17,006 bases of DNA. It comes from JAWLFI01 sp964627995. Its GTDB lineage: Bacteria > Bacteroidota > Bacteroidia > Chitinophagales > Saprospiraceae. A program made the position numbers and the translations under genes. Shown piece by piece: positions 6,396 through 14,654 of the stretch. The notes beneath the pieces are model-generated. The model did not search any database and had not been told where the DNA came from. It saw only the letters and a list, made by a program, of their open reading frames with translations. Location: contig CAZVLN010000045.1 in assembly GCA_964627995.1 (NCBI GenBank), positions 1-17,006 on the forward strand, in the 5' to 3' direction. Positions within the stretch are counted from its first letter, which is position 1, and each line of letters opens with the position of its first letter.

Positions 6396-8858
6396 TCAAT
6401 TTACAGCTGTCTTCTGCAGGACCTCATTTATAGTTCGATCGTAAGGCAGTAACAGCGGAATGGACTGCAGTTTTTCAGCCGTTGCCAACTGTACTCCAAA
6501 ATGCTCCTGGCTCAAGGATATCATATTGGGGTCTTCCTCAACTTCACAAGTAACGAGTACAATGGTCACCTGGGCAGTTTGGCGCAGACGATGACCCTCC
6601 AGTTTCAAGAGCTGGCAGTTACGAACTTCGAGGTTGAGTTCTTCGCGGACCTCTCTTTTTATGCAGTCTTGCCAGCGTTCCCCAGGTTTGAGTTTTCCTC
6701 CCGGAAGGTCCCATCGCCCGGTTTCTGTTTTCAATAAGACGACCTGGTCCTGGATCACACAAATCGCTTTTACAGCAATAGCATGGCGCGGGGCAAAAAT
6801 ATCAGTAGGAAGCACCATGCCTACAGTTCGAAGGAACATACGTTTCAAGCCTTTTTCCCCTTTTAATTTTCCCAATCTTTTATTTAGGTCGTTTTGAGAG
6901 CTTTTTTGGGTGTCGCTCTCTTTTTTCTCCATTGTATTTACTGTCCTAAGCGGTACCTCGGCGTGCCGAGGACGTGCGTACTCCGGCACTAGTTTTTTTA
7001 GATTAGCCAGAATTTCATCTAAATTTCCTCTTCCTCGACACAAATTGGTCAGTTCTTGAAAACACTCGAGGTCCTCGGGTTTGACTTTATCCTCAATTTT
7101 GGCAATCATAATTTTCGGATGATGAGTGGGTTTCATCTTTTCTCTACTCGTTAACAACTCTTCATAAAGTTTCTCTCCAGGTCTAAGTCCGACGATATGG
7201 ATAGGAATATCTTTGCCCGGCACTAGCCCCGACAATTGAATGAGTCTGCGAGCCAGGTCATAAATCCTAATGGGTTCTCCCATATCAAATACAAATATCT
7301 CGCCCCCATTGCCCATAACCCCGGCTTCAAGGACAAGTTGACACGCCTCCGGAATCGTCATAAAAAACCGTGTAATGTCCTTGTGGGTAACAGTGAGCGC
7401 TTGCCTTTTTTTAATTTGGTTTTGAAAAAGAGGGATTACAGACCCACTTGAACCCAAAACATTCCCAAAGCGAGTTATAATAAACTGAGTATCAGTTTCT
7501 TTGCTGTCTTGCATATGTCTAATGAATACTTCGGCAGCGTTTTTACTCGCTCCCATTACACTCGTTGGGTTTACCACTTTATCCGTTGAAACCAGCACAA
7601 ATTTTTTAGAGCCAACCATAACCGCTGCTCTGGCAATATTGATGGATCCAAGCAAATTGGTTTGCACAGCTTCTTCGGGGTGTCTTTCCATAATTGGAAC
7701 ATGCTTGTAAGCTGCTGAATGAAAAACATACTCCGGCCTATATTTTAAAAAGACCTCTTTCATTTTATTTGCTGCGCGCACATCTCCAACAATGGCTACA
7801 AATCGGTCATCCTTCAATTCTCGCTGCAGTTCGACAAGAGGTGTTTCCGCCTGGTCGACTCCCAAAACCATTTGGGGATTGAATTTCAATAATTGCCGAA
7901 CCATCTCACTTCCAATGGAGCCTGCACAACCCGTTACTAAAACGCAAAGTCCGTTAATCTCGCTTGATATTTTCATCTTATCCAACTCAATGGTTGGCCG
8001 ATTTAGCAAGTCGGTCAATTTTACTTTTCTAAGCTGCTTTTCGCTCAGCTTATTATTTACCCATTCGCTAGTCGACGGTACTTTGAGTACTTCCACTTTC
8101 TGTTCAAGACAGGTGTTAATAAAATGAATTCTTCGGTGGTCAGGCAGGTCCCGGATGGCTATAATAGCCTGTTCTATATTTAGTTTCTCAATGACCTCCT
8201 CTAAGTTGTCTTCTACATTATAAATAGGCGTGCCATTCAGTTGCTTTCGATTTACCTTGGGGTTATCGTCCAAAAAAGCAATTACTTTAAAATGCGCATT
8301 TGTGGATGCCTCTAAAATATTTTGGGTTTGAGCGCCTAGTTGGCCCGCTCCATATATTATCGTATTGGCAAGTGGGCCATTTTTTTGGCTGCGTAAATAT
8401 TTGTATAAAATTCGAAGTAAGACGCGAAAGCCTCCTGATAAATACAAAAGAAAAAGATAATCAATAACCACGACGGTTGCCGCCCGGTCGCCGGGTAGAA
8501 CAAGCGGAAAAAACTTCAGTATTGCAAAAAACGCTAGCGTGGAAGAAGTTGTCGCTAAAAAAAGATTTATAAAATCTCTTTCCCCTACAAATCGTATAAT
8601 GATTAAATACGTTTTAAAAAAGACAAAACTGATGGCCCTCAAAGTGAGCAGAATCAATGGCAAATAACTGAACATGACCAGACTCCAGCTCGTGGCATTC
8701 AGCGTGCGATCTACAAAAACGGCAAATGCAAAGGAGATCAAAGCAAAAGTCAAGTCCAGACAGAGTATAAATATTTTAGTAAAATATCCCGCTATCCGAT
8801 TTTTGCTTCCTAATCGATATCGATTAATCCAGTCTAGTATCTTATTCTTGAACTTCAT
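6396..8858 (-). CDS. PglF/WbpM-like nucleotide-sugar 4,6-dehydratase fused to a C-terminal NUDIX domain
   Basis: An 820-residue inner-membrane enzyme. Residues 1-150 hold about four transmembrane helices. Residues 165-260 form a CoA-binding-like Rossmann domain (YGAGQLG). Residues 303-630 form the short-chain dehydrogenase core: TGCAGSIG (309-316), STDK (424-427), and Met435-xxx-Lys439 in place of the usual Tyr-xxx-Lys. That Ser-Met-Lys arrangement is typical of the FlaA1/PglF/WbpM 4,6-dehydratases acting on UDP-GlcNAc. After a charged linker (640-672), residues 690-815 form a NUDIX hydrolase with box G721-x5-E727-x7-REVREELNL (735-743); the usual Gly is Asn742. The NUDIX extension is absent from typical PglF/WbpM (about 590-665 residues). 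Met643, just before the linker, could start a separate NUDIX product. The start follows the aminotransferase stop directly (TAAATG). Confidence 0.9.
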   Translation of the reverse strand: MKFKNKILDWINRYRLGSKNRIAGYFTKIFILCLDLTFALISFAFAVFVDRTLNATSWSLVMFSYLPLILLTLRAISFVFFKTYLIIIRFVGERDFINLFLATTSSTLAFFAILKFFPLVLPGDRAATVVVIDYLFLLYLSGGFRVLLRILYKYLRSQKNGPLANTIIYGAGQLGAQTQNILEASTNAHFKVIAFLDDNPKVNRKQLNGTPIYNVEDNLEEVIEKLNIEQAIIAIRDLPDHRRIHFINTCLEQKVEVLKVPSTSEWVNNKLSEKQLRKVKLTDLLNRPTIELDKMKISSEINGLCVLVTGCAGSIGSEMVRQLLKFNPQMVLGVDQAETPLVELQRELKDDRFVAIVGDVRAANKMKEVFLKYRPEYVFHSAAYKHVPIMERHPEEAVQTNLLGSINIARAAVMVGSKKFVLVSTDKVVNPTSVMGASKNAAEVFIRHMQDSKETDTQFIITRFGNVLGSSGSVIPLFQNQIKKRQALTVTHKDITRFFMTIPEACQLVLEAGVMGNGGEIFVFDMGEPIRIYDLARRLIQLSGLVPGKDIPIHIVGLRPGEKLYEELLTSREKMKPTHHPKIMIAKIEDKVKPEDLECFQELTNLCRGRGNLDEILANLKKLVPEYARPRHAEVPLRTVNTMEKKESDTQKSSQNDLNKRLGKLKGEKGLKRMFLRTVGMVLPTDIFAPRHAIAVKAICVIQDQVVLLKTETGRWDLPGGKLKPGERWQDCIKREVREELNLEVRNCQLLKLEGHRLRQTAQVTIVLVTCEVEEDPNMISLSQEHFGVQLATAEKLQSIPLLLPYDRTINEVLQKTAVN

Positions 8859-10013
8859 TTAGGAGGACTCATTTATACTTTGCTTTATGGCCCGCTCGAT
8901 TCGCCCCATATCTTCGCCCGTTAAATTTGAACCGCTTGGAAAACAGAGGCCATTTTCAAACAAGCGTTCCGCCACATTGCCTCCAAAATACATGCAGTCT
9001 GCAAAGACGGGTTGTAAGTGCATCGGTTTCCACAGCGGCCGGCATTCAATTTGCTCTTTTTCCAGCGCGTGCCGAATGTGATCCGGCGACCAGGTAGAAC
9101 GACCAAGATCAAAAGCACTCAACCAACGGTTGCTCATTGTTTTTTCATTTTCGGTTTGGGCTTGCCACTCCAAGCCCCAGTTTAAAAACCAGTTCGTATA
9201 GGTTTCAAAAACGCGTTTTCGCTGTTGAATGCGCTCATCCAATACTTCCAACTGCCCTCTTCCAATGCCCGCCAGCACATTAGAAAGCCGATAGTTATAG
9301 CCTATTTCAGTATGCTGATAATGGGGCGCTGGATCTCTAGCCTGAGTAGCCAAAAATCGAGCCTTTTCAATCCAATTTGAATTGTTAGATACCAGAGCAC
9401 CACCCCCGCTAGTCGTAATAATCTTATTGCCATTAAAAGAATAAGCCCCTAAATCGCCCAAAGTGCCTGTTTTGATGCCCTTATAGGTTGCCCCTAAAGA
9501 TTCTGCAGCGTCCTCTACAACTGGAATACCATACTTTTTGCTTATAGCTAGTATGTCATCCATGGCGGCCGGCATTCCATATAAATGGACGGGCATGATA
9601 GCTCGAATGGTGCCGGGGAATTTTTCACTATCATTCCGGATGGTTTGGATCGCTTCCTCGAGAGCGTTGGGGTCTAGATTCCAACTATGAGGTTCAGAGT
9701 CAATAAATACTGGTTGAGCGCCTGTATAATGTATGGCGTTTGCTGAGCCGCAAAAGGTAAAGCTTTGACACAGCACATAATCGCCTGGCTGTGTATCCAA
9801 AATAATCAAGGCAAGGTGCAAAGCAGCGGTGCCGGACGAAAGGGCAGCAGCATGACCGATATTATTATATTCTTGAAGCTCGGCTTCGAAGCCATTCACA
9901 TTGGGCCCCAAGGGAGCAATCCAATTGGTAGCAAAGGCTTCTTTGACATATTCCAATTCTCTGTGCCCCATATGTGGGGAAGACAGCCATATTTTTTCCT
10001 TCGTTGGACTCAT
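8859..10013 (-). CDS. DegT/DnrJ/EryC1/StrS aminotransferase, PglE-like
   Basis: A 384-residue PLP enzyme that would aminate the 4-keto sugar made by the adjacent dehydratase. The N-terminus (IWLSSPHMGHRELEYVKEAF, then IAPLGP and VNGFE) closely recalls Campylobacter PglE, the UDP-4-amino sugar transaminase of the bacillosamine pathway. ALSSGTAALHLA (57-68) forms the phosphate-binding region. Asp168 in VVEDAAES contacts the PLP nitrogen. Lys197 in FNGNKIITTSGGG is the Schiff-base lysine. Length is normal. The stop abuts the dehydratase ATG, so the two are translationally coupled. No PglD-like acetyltransferase is in the window. The exact sugar is inference. Confidence 0.92.
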   Translation of the reverse strand: MSPTKEKIWLSSPHMGHRELEYVKEAFATNWIAPLGPNVNGFEAELQEYNNIGHAAALSSGTAALHLALIILDTQPGDYVLCQSFTFCGSANAIHYTGAQPVFIDSEPHSWNLDPNALEEAIQTIRNDSEKFPGTIRAIMPVHLYGMPAAMDDILAISKKYGIPVVEDAAESLGATYKGIKTGTLGDLGAYSFNGNKIITTSGGGALVSNNSNWIEKARFLATQARDPAPHYQHTEIGYNYRLSNVLAGIGRGQLEVLDERIQQRKRVFETYTNWFLNWGLEWQAQTENEKTMSNRWLSAFDLGRSTWSPDHIRHALEKEQIECRPLWKPMHLQPVFADCMYFGGNVAERLFENGLCFPSGSNLTGEDMGRIERAIKQSINESS

Positions 10014-10041
10014 TGTAAAAGCACATTAATCCTATATCTAT

Positions 10042-10731
10042 TTATTCAGATCCAAGGCGGAACCCCAAAGAAACCATAATGTTTTGATGTCTAATTGTGT
10101 TTACATCAGGTTCAAACGTGGCGATATTAGCCAAGCCGTAGGCATAGGAAGCAGATAAAAACACATTCGAAAACTCTATACCCACCGTTCCCATCAAGCC
10201 ATAGTCTACGGAATTATACTCGCCGTTATCACCAAATTCGATCACTTGTTCTTCTTCATAAAAATCTCCCTCAAAGGTATATTCAAAAAGTCGTGTGCCA
10301 CTCAAAGCAAAACCAAAATAAGGCCCTGCAGCTACGATTAGGTTTGCTCCTCCCAAATCAAACCGGCTCTTGAGCAAAATTGGAATATCCAGGTAAAGTA
10401 GTCGTGTCTGTTGGTCGCCACCAAACGAAACGGTATCCATAATTTCTTCATCAAAAAAGAAACTTGTAAACGGGGATTTATATCCTTTGCTTTGCAGCAA
10501 AAGACCCGTTTCGAGGCTCAGTTTATTGCTGAAGGGTAACTCAACAAATGCGCCAACGTGGAAGCCCGGCGCCATCGACGTTGAGTTGCTCCCAATGGCT
10601 GGACCGTCAAAACTCATGTTCGACAAATTCAAACCGCCCTTTACGTTAAAACTTGGTGACTGAGCAGATAAAAAAATAGGGCTGCAGATAATCGTGGCAA
10701 CTCCAAGAATCAAAAATAAATATGTACGCAT
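10042..10731 (-). CDS. Outer-membrane beta-barrel (porin family) protein
   Basis: A 229-residue exported protein. The signal peptide is residues 1-23, ending IFLSAQ. The mature start SFNVKGGLNLSNMSF and the run of amphipathic strands (HVGAFVELPFSNKLSLETGLLLQSKGY, ANLIVAAGPYFGFALSG, YGLMGTVGIEFSNVFLSASYAYGLANI, NIMVSLGFRLG) are typical of the OMP_b-brl_2 barrel group common in Bacteroidota. It would be an eight-strand barrel with no known substrate. It is the first gene of the minus-strand run, 28 bases before the aminotransferase gene, and may share its transcript. The 177 bases upstream (10732-10908) are AT-rich; I see no convincing promoter there. Confidence 0.85.
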   Translation of the reverse strand: MRTYLFLILGVATIICSPIFLSAQSPSFNVKGGLNLSNMSFDGPAIGSNSTSMAPGFHVGAFVELPFSNKLSLETGLLLQSKGYKSPFTSFFFDEEIMDTVSFGGDQQTRLLYLDIPILLKSRFDLGGANLIVAAGPYFGFALSGTRLFEYTFEGDFYEEEQVIEFGDNGEYNSVDYGLMGTVGIEFSNVFLSASYAYGLANIATFEPDVNTIRHQNIMVSLGFRLGSE

Positions 10732-10908
10732 CCTATGATATTTAAGTGTTTTTTAAAGGTAATTAATATTTACGAAAATACATTAGCTCAGGACTTTCCC
10801 TTTGAATACTCTTTACATAAACCGGGGTCGAGCTCAAAATAAGGTAAGGTAGAAAGATCTTGCTTTGAATAGTGGTATTTACCTACAAGGAAGAGCTATA
10901 CAGATCGT

Positions 10909-11988
10909 TTAGATAGGGTACTGCTCAAGCCGAGCAAAAAGTGCATCGAGATTTCCTGAGCTCTCCCCAGCAGGTAAAGTCTTTGGGCTCGGCAAGTCCT
11001 CCAATTGACCGAAGTCTTTCAGTTCGCTTTGCATGCAGACGGGCCATAGGTAATGCTGAGCGTAAAAGTCGGCTAAATAGAGTTGTTCAGGATATCCGGG
11101 TGTTGGAATAAGGCTCGCGGTACGCTGCCATATACTCAGATCACTCAGATGAAAAAAGTCACTTCTACACAAAATTCGCTGTGACGATTTAACCAATTGC
11201 TGGAGCTCCTCATCCGCAGGATGTGTGAGGTGAAAAATGTGAGGAGCATTTTTTACATTTATTTTCGGTGGCCCGGGTGTTACAAACATAAAGCGTCGAT
11301 GCGTTTGCTCCTGTGCCATCTGAAAAAGCTGCTCTTCCAATTCTAATCGAGCGGGTTCGGGGCCATATAAAAAAAACAGCCAGTCATATGTCAACTCTTC
11401 ATCAACGGGCAAGGCTTTGCGAAATCGGCTGAGTGGTCCAATAAATCGGTAATTCCTTTGCTCTGAGTCATGCGATATATGACTACCTATTCCGGGAGGA
11501 AATGCAAAGTCCGGCACCCATACTTCGTCAAAGCTATTCATCCATTGTCGATGGACTGTATTCGCCATGGTTTCAGTAAGCTTCTTCCGACCCTTAAGAT
11601 GCACTTGATGAGAAAGAAAAAAAGAGGGGCAGTCTTTTAGAAAACACCCATACCGGCCATCTGAAATAACGGCGTCAAAGGGTGTTATCTGGTGCTGCCT
11701 CTTCAAGATCTCTTGTTCCGCTTCCAACGCTTCAATGAGCGCCGGTGACTTCATGGCGATGTTCATCGCCATATTGTTCCACCGATATTGACCCTTATAA
11801 GTTGGCAGCTCCAGGGTTTCCACTTCCGGAAAAATAGTATGTAGCCGCTTAAGCACTTCCGCACCGCTGGCCAAAGTCAAACGGTAGCCTTTTGCTAAGG
11901 ATTCTTCTATAATGGGCACACACCTGTGCGCATGACCCCACCCCCAGTCGAGTACAGCAATGAGAAGGTGAGTATTGTTATACTCCAT
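10909..11988 (-). CDS. GT-B-like glycosyltransferase of the MurG-related group
   Basis: A 359-residue cytoplasmic or membrane-associated protein. The N-terminal LLIAVLDWGWGHAHRCVPIIEES (8-30), then a LASGAEVLKRL strand-helix and FDAVISDGRYGCF, is the pattern of a Bacteroidota family usually annotated as glycosyltransferase or UDP-GlcNAc:LPS N-acetylglucosamine transferase. The glycine-rich GHA loop corresponds to the donor-side loop of GT-B folds. The C-terminal half is divergent (FMFVTPGPP; HPADEELQQLVKSSQRILCRSD). Acceptor and donor are unknown. It starts eight bases after the RNase E/G stop, so it is probably expressed with it, although no functional link is evident. Confidence 0.72.
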   Translation of the reverse strand: MEYNNTHLLIAVLDWGWGHAHRCVPIIEESLAKGYRLTLASGAEVLKRLHTIFPEVETLELPTYKGQYRWNNMAMNIAMKSPALIEALEAEQEILKRQHQITPFDAVISDGRYGCFLKDCPSFFLSHQVHLKGRKKLTETMANTVHRQWMNSFDEVWVPDFAFPPGIGSHISHDSEQRNYRFIGPLSRFRKALPVDEELTYDWLFFLYGPEPARLELEEQLFQMAQEQTHRRFMFVTPGPPKINVKNAPHIFHLTHPADEELQQLVKSSQRILCRSDFFHLSDLSIWQRTASLIPTPGYPEQLYLADFYAQHYLWPVCMQSELKDFGQLEDLPSPKTLPAGESSGNLDALFARLEQYPI

Positions 11989-11996
11989 TTTTTTGC

Positions 11997-13580
11997 CTAG
12001 TTCAGTTTGATCTCGTCGTCTTTACCATCAAAAAAATGGTATCTTGTCAACGGTAGTTCATTCTTCGCTTTGATAGGTATCCACTTTCCATGCTTGAGAT
12101 ACCATTTCATCTGAATAGAAGGCAATCCTTTCTTCAAAAATGCTTCTACGAAAGGATGTACGTGCAACTTGATTTTCGACTTGGGCCGAGACTGTCGAAT
12201 GAACATCAAATCCCGCTCAATTTCGTCCGTGACTAAGACCGTCGCATTCACTTTGCCCGTCCCATGACAAGTTGGGCACTTTTCGGCGGTATCAATCTTC
12301 ACTGCCGGGCGCACGCGTTGTCTGGTGATTTGAATTAAGCCAAATTTACTGAGTGGTAGAATCGTGTGTTGAGCACGGTCCTTTTTCATCGCATCCTTAA
12401 GCGTTTTGTATAGCTTTTTGCGATGATCATACTTTTTCATGTCTATGAAATCTACCACAATAAGTCCACCAATATCTCGCAATCGTAGTTGCCGGGCAAT
12501 TTCTTCCGCAGACTCTAAATTTACATAGAGTGCTGTTTCTTCCTGACTAGAGCGACGCGATTTAGGACCAGAGTTCACATCGACCACATGCATGGCTTCG
12601 GTGTGTTCGATCACCAAATAAGCCCCTGAAGGCATAGTTGCCGTTTTGCCGAACGCCGATTTGATCTGCCGGGTTACACCGTAGCGGTCAAAAACAGGTT
12701 GCTTCCCTTTGTAAGATCGCAAAATTCGCTGCTTGTCAGGTGCGATTTCACCCAGGTAATTCTTTAGGTTACTGTATAAGTCCTCATCGTTCACAATAAT
12801 CCGATTGAACGAATCGGTAAGTAAATCTCTCAATATGGAGCTGGTCTTGTCCAACTCACTAAGTAATTTCATGGGTGCTTTGGCATTGTGCAGTTGTCCA
12901 TGCACTTCTTTCCATTTCCCCAAAAGTTCACTGAGCTCATTATGTAGATCAGCCACTTTTTTACCCTCAGCTGCTGTGCGCACAATAACACCGAAATTAG
13001 CGGGCTTTATGCTTTCTATGAGCAACTGTAGCCGCTTCCGCTCGTCGGGATTACGTATTTTTTTGGAAACCGCAACCACGTCGTTAAAGGGAGTTAGAAC
13101 AATGTAGCGACCTGGAATGGTCACTTCACAGCTCAATCGTGGTCCTTTTGTTGATATGGGTTCCTTGAGAATTTGAACGAGAATGGGGTGCTTTTTGTCC
13201 ACCACATCGTTTATCTTGCCCGATTTGTTGATATCGGGTTCTATCTTAAAATCCCTCAGTTCTGGGGATTGCTTACTTCCGGAGACACTACCCCGAACAA
13301 ATTTTTGTAGCGATTGAAATTTTGGGCCGAGATCCGTATAATGTAGAAAGGCATCTTTTTTATGATCGATATCTACAAAGGCCGCATTTAAACCGGGCAT
13401 GAGTTTTTTCACGCGCCCTATAAAAATGTCGCCGACGGTAAACTCATTATTCGTAGACTCGCGATGAATCTCTACCAACTTCCCGTTCTCAATCATCGCT
13501 ATTTCAACTTCTGCTGGAGAAGCATTGATGATTAATTCTTTTTCCACTTCCGATATATTTAATTTCTTGCACAGCAACAT
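11997..13580 (-). CDS. rng: Ribonuclease E/G family protein
   Basis: A 527-residue endoribonuclease that would cleave single-stranded AU-rich RNA in mRNA decay and rRNA processing. The S1 RNA-binding domain is at about 48-170 (GDIFIGRVKKLMPGLNAAFVDI). The catalytic DNase I-like region holds Asp334 in VVDVNSG and Asp377 in IVVDFIDM, the Mg ligands. The Zn-link is Cys435 and Cys438 in CPTCHGTG. It lacks the long C-terminal scaffold of E. coli RNase E, so it is RNase G-like in size. The ATG at 13580 puts 12 extra residues before the usual KELIINASP start; no nearer Met exists. A palindrome lies 18 bases upstream of the ATG. Confidence 0.94.
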   Translation of the reverse strand: MLLCKKLNISEVEKELIINASPAEVEIAMIENGKLVEIHRESTNNEFTVGDIFIGRVKKLMPGLNAAFVDIDHKKDAFLHYTDLGPKFQSLQKFVRGSVSGSKQSPELRDFKIEPDINKSGKINDVVDKKHPILVQILKEPISTKGPRLSCEVTIPGRYIVLTPFNDVVAVSKKIRNPDERKRLQLLIESIKPANFGVIVRTAAEGKKVADLHNELSELLGKWKEVHGQLHNAKAPMKLLSELDKTSSILRDLLTDSFNRIIVNDEDLYSNLKNYLGEIAPDKQRILRSYKGKQPVFDRYGVTRQIKSAFGKTATMPSGAYLVIEHTEAMHVVDVNSGPKSRRSSQEETALYVNLESAEEIARQLRLRDIGGLIVVDFIDMKKYDHRKKLYKTLKDAMKKDRAQHTILPLSKFGLIQITRQRVRPAVKIDTAEKCPTCHGTGKVNATVLVTDEIERDLMFIRQSRPKSKIKLHVHPFVEAFLKKGLPSIQMKWYLKHGKWIPIKAKNELPLTRYHFFDGKDDEIKLN

Positions 13581-13597
13581 TGCCCTAGGTGTGAGCG

Positions 13598-13613
13598 AGG
13601 GTCTATAGACCCT
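13598..13613. promoter_or_regulatory. 16-bp perfect palindrome in the leader of the RNase E/G gene
   Basis: AGGGTCTATAGACCCT reads identically on both strands and ends 18 bases before the RNase E/G ATG. It could be a protein operator or a stem-loop in the mRNA leader. A small CCTG/CAGG stem at 13611-13622 overlaps its arm, so the two RNA folds would compete. Confidence 0.45.
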
Positions 13614-13635
13614 GTCAACAGGAAGAGAAAGAAAA

Positions 13636-13643
13636 CAATAGTA
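13636..13643 (-). promoter_or_regulatory. Weak candidate -7 element for the RNase E/G gene
   Basis: On the minus strand this reads TACTATTG, seven of eight matches to TAnnTTTG. It lies between the terminator-like hairpin and the RNase E/G gene and would give a leader of about 50 nt that contains the palindrome. The -33 region is poor. Confidence 0.25.
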
Positions 13644-13688
13644 TTAGCTGCCAAGGTGACGAGCTAAAACCATCTGGTAGCTAGTAAA

Positions 13689-13714
13689 GCTGGGGCTGAA
13701 CAAACAGCCCCAGC
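13689..13714 (-). terminator. Terminator-like hairpin after the 30-residue microprotein gene
   Basis: GCTGGGGCTG at 13689-13698 pairs perfectly with CAGCCCCAGC at 13705-13714 around a six-base loop. It lies 19 bases after the microprotein stop on the minus strand. The following U-run is short (TTTA), so termination may be partial, which would allow some read-through into the RNase E/G gene. Confidence 0.6.
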
Positions 13715-13733
13715 GCTGTGCAGAGGTTAATAA

Positions 13734-13826
13734 TTATTTCTTCTTCTTATGACGATTCTTACGAAGTCTCTTTTTTCGTTTGTGCGTTGAAATCTTATGT
13801 CGCTTTCTTTTTTTTCCACTTGGCAT
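13734..13826 (-). CDS. 30-residue COX24/AURKAIP1-like basic microprotein
   Basis: A short gene with ATG at 13826 and TAA at 13734. The product begins MPSGKKRKRHK and ends KKRLRKNRHKKKK; nearly all residues are Lys, Arg or His. Equally short, nearly identical proteins occur across Bacteroidota and are usually annotated as AURKAIP1/COX24 domain-containing proteins. They resemble the C-terminus of mitochondrial ribosomal protein mS38. A role as a small ribosome-bound protein is plausible but inferred. It starts 20 bases after the TPR gene stop and is followed by a terminator-like hairpin, so it is probably the last gene of the HU-TPR transcript. Confidence 0.85.
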   Translation of the reverse strand: MPSGKKRKRHKISTHKRKKRLRKNRHKKKK

Positions 13827-13846
13827 AATTCTAAATTTTTGTTTTT

Positions 13847-14635
13847 TTAATTATTCATTTGGCACGCTTGCCGACTCGCCTCAGCTTTTTTCGGTTGCTG
13901 TGTTGATGCATACGCATCTGCAAGTAAGCAGTGTGCATTTTTCCTGTTAGGTTGGAGCGTTAAAACACGTTCTAAACGTTCAATCGCTCTTTCATATTGA
14001 CCGGTTTGTATGGCCAGTCGTCCGAGTTGATATATAACACTGGCATTCTCTGGATGTTTTCGGTTCAGCTCGAGTAACATCTGAATCCCCTTCATGGGTT
14101 GATTCTCGAGCGGCGCTTGAACAAACGTTAAAGCCAGATTAATTCTATGGTCCAAATTTTTGGGCTCGAGCGTAATCGCTTTTTCAAAAGCACTTCGAGC
14201 CTGGTCCGCAGCAAATGCGCGTTCCTTCGGTGCTACATTCTCTTTGTGTAATGCTAAGGCATAAGTAGTACCTGCCATAGACCAAGATGGAGCCGTTGCC
14301 TCTAACTCCGCCACCTGTTCTGCGTAATACCCTGCTAAAACAGGTTCTTCCTGCTGGTACCAGGCACCGGAAAGTTCTTTCATCCGTGCTACTGAATCTG
14401 TGAGATCACTGCTATTCTCAATAGAGGCGTTGATCGACCGAATGCGCATTTGATTTTCTTCGTCTAGCTTAGGCAGTTTCTCTCTGATCAGGTTGCTAGC
14501 ACTAGTCGTCTGCATTTGAAAAACACGACTGTCCTCGTATTCATAGGCCTCCGGCGGACGGCTGTCTAAAGTCAAGTACATCACGGCAACCGTAACAATC
14601 CCAACGCTCAATAAAATCCACTGTGCTTTCCCCAT
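13847..14635 (-). CDS. Membrane-anchored TPR protein
   Basis: A 262-residue protein with one N-terminal transmembrane segment (about 5-23) and no clear cleavage site, so probably a signal-anchored periplasmic protein. Residues about 145-260 form tandem tetratricopeptide repeats: SAFEKAITLEPKNLDHRINL, then SVIYQLGRLAIQTGQYERAI, then ALTFV-like and ADAYASTQQPKKAEA helices. The middle region (50-140) is helical and charged. TPR domains bind other proteins; the partner is unknown. It lies 19 bases after the HU gene and 20 before the microprotein gene, in one tight unit. Confidence 0.82.
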   Translation of the reverse strand: MGKAQWILLSVGIVTVAVMYLTLDSRPPEAYEYEDSRVFQMQTTSASNLIREKLPKLDEENQMRIRSINASIENSSDLTDSVARMKELSGAWYQQEEPVLAGYYAEQVAELEATAPSWSMAGTTYALALHKENVAPKERAFAADQARSAFEKAITLEPKNLDHRINLALTFVQAPLENQPMKGIQMLLELNRKHPENASVIYQLGRLAIQTGQYERAIERLERVLTLQPNRKNAHCLLADAYASTQQPKKAEASRQACQMNN

Positions 14636-14654
14636 TACTCGCGCCTTTCGCTAT

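Noticed and set aside
8861..8867. Sequence matching a Shine-Dalgarno core (AGGAGG) beside the dehydratase start
   Set aside because: It lies on the plus strand, so on the coding strand it reads CCTCCT; it is just the Ser-Ser codons at the end of the aminotransferase.
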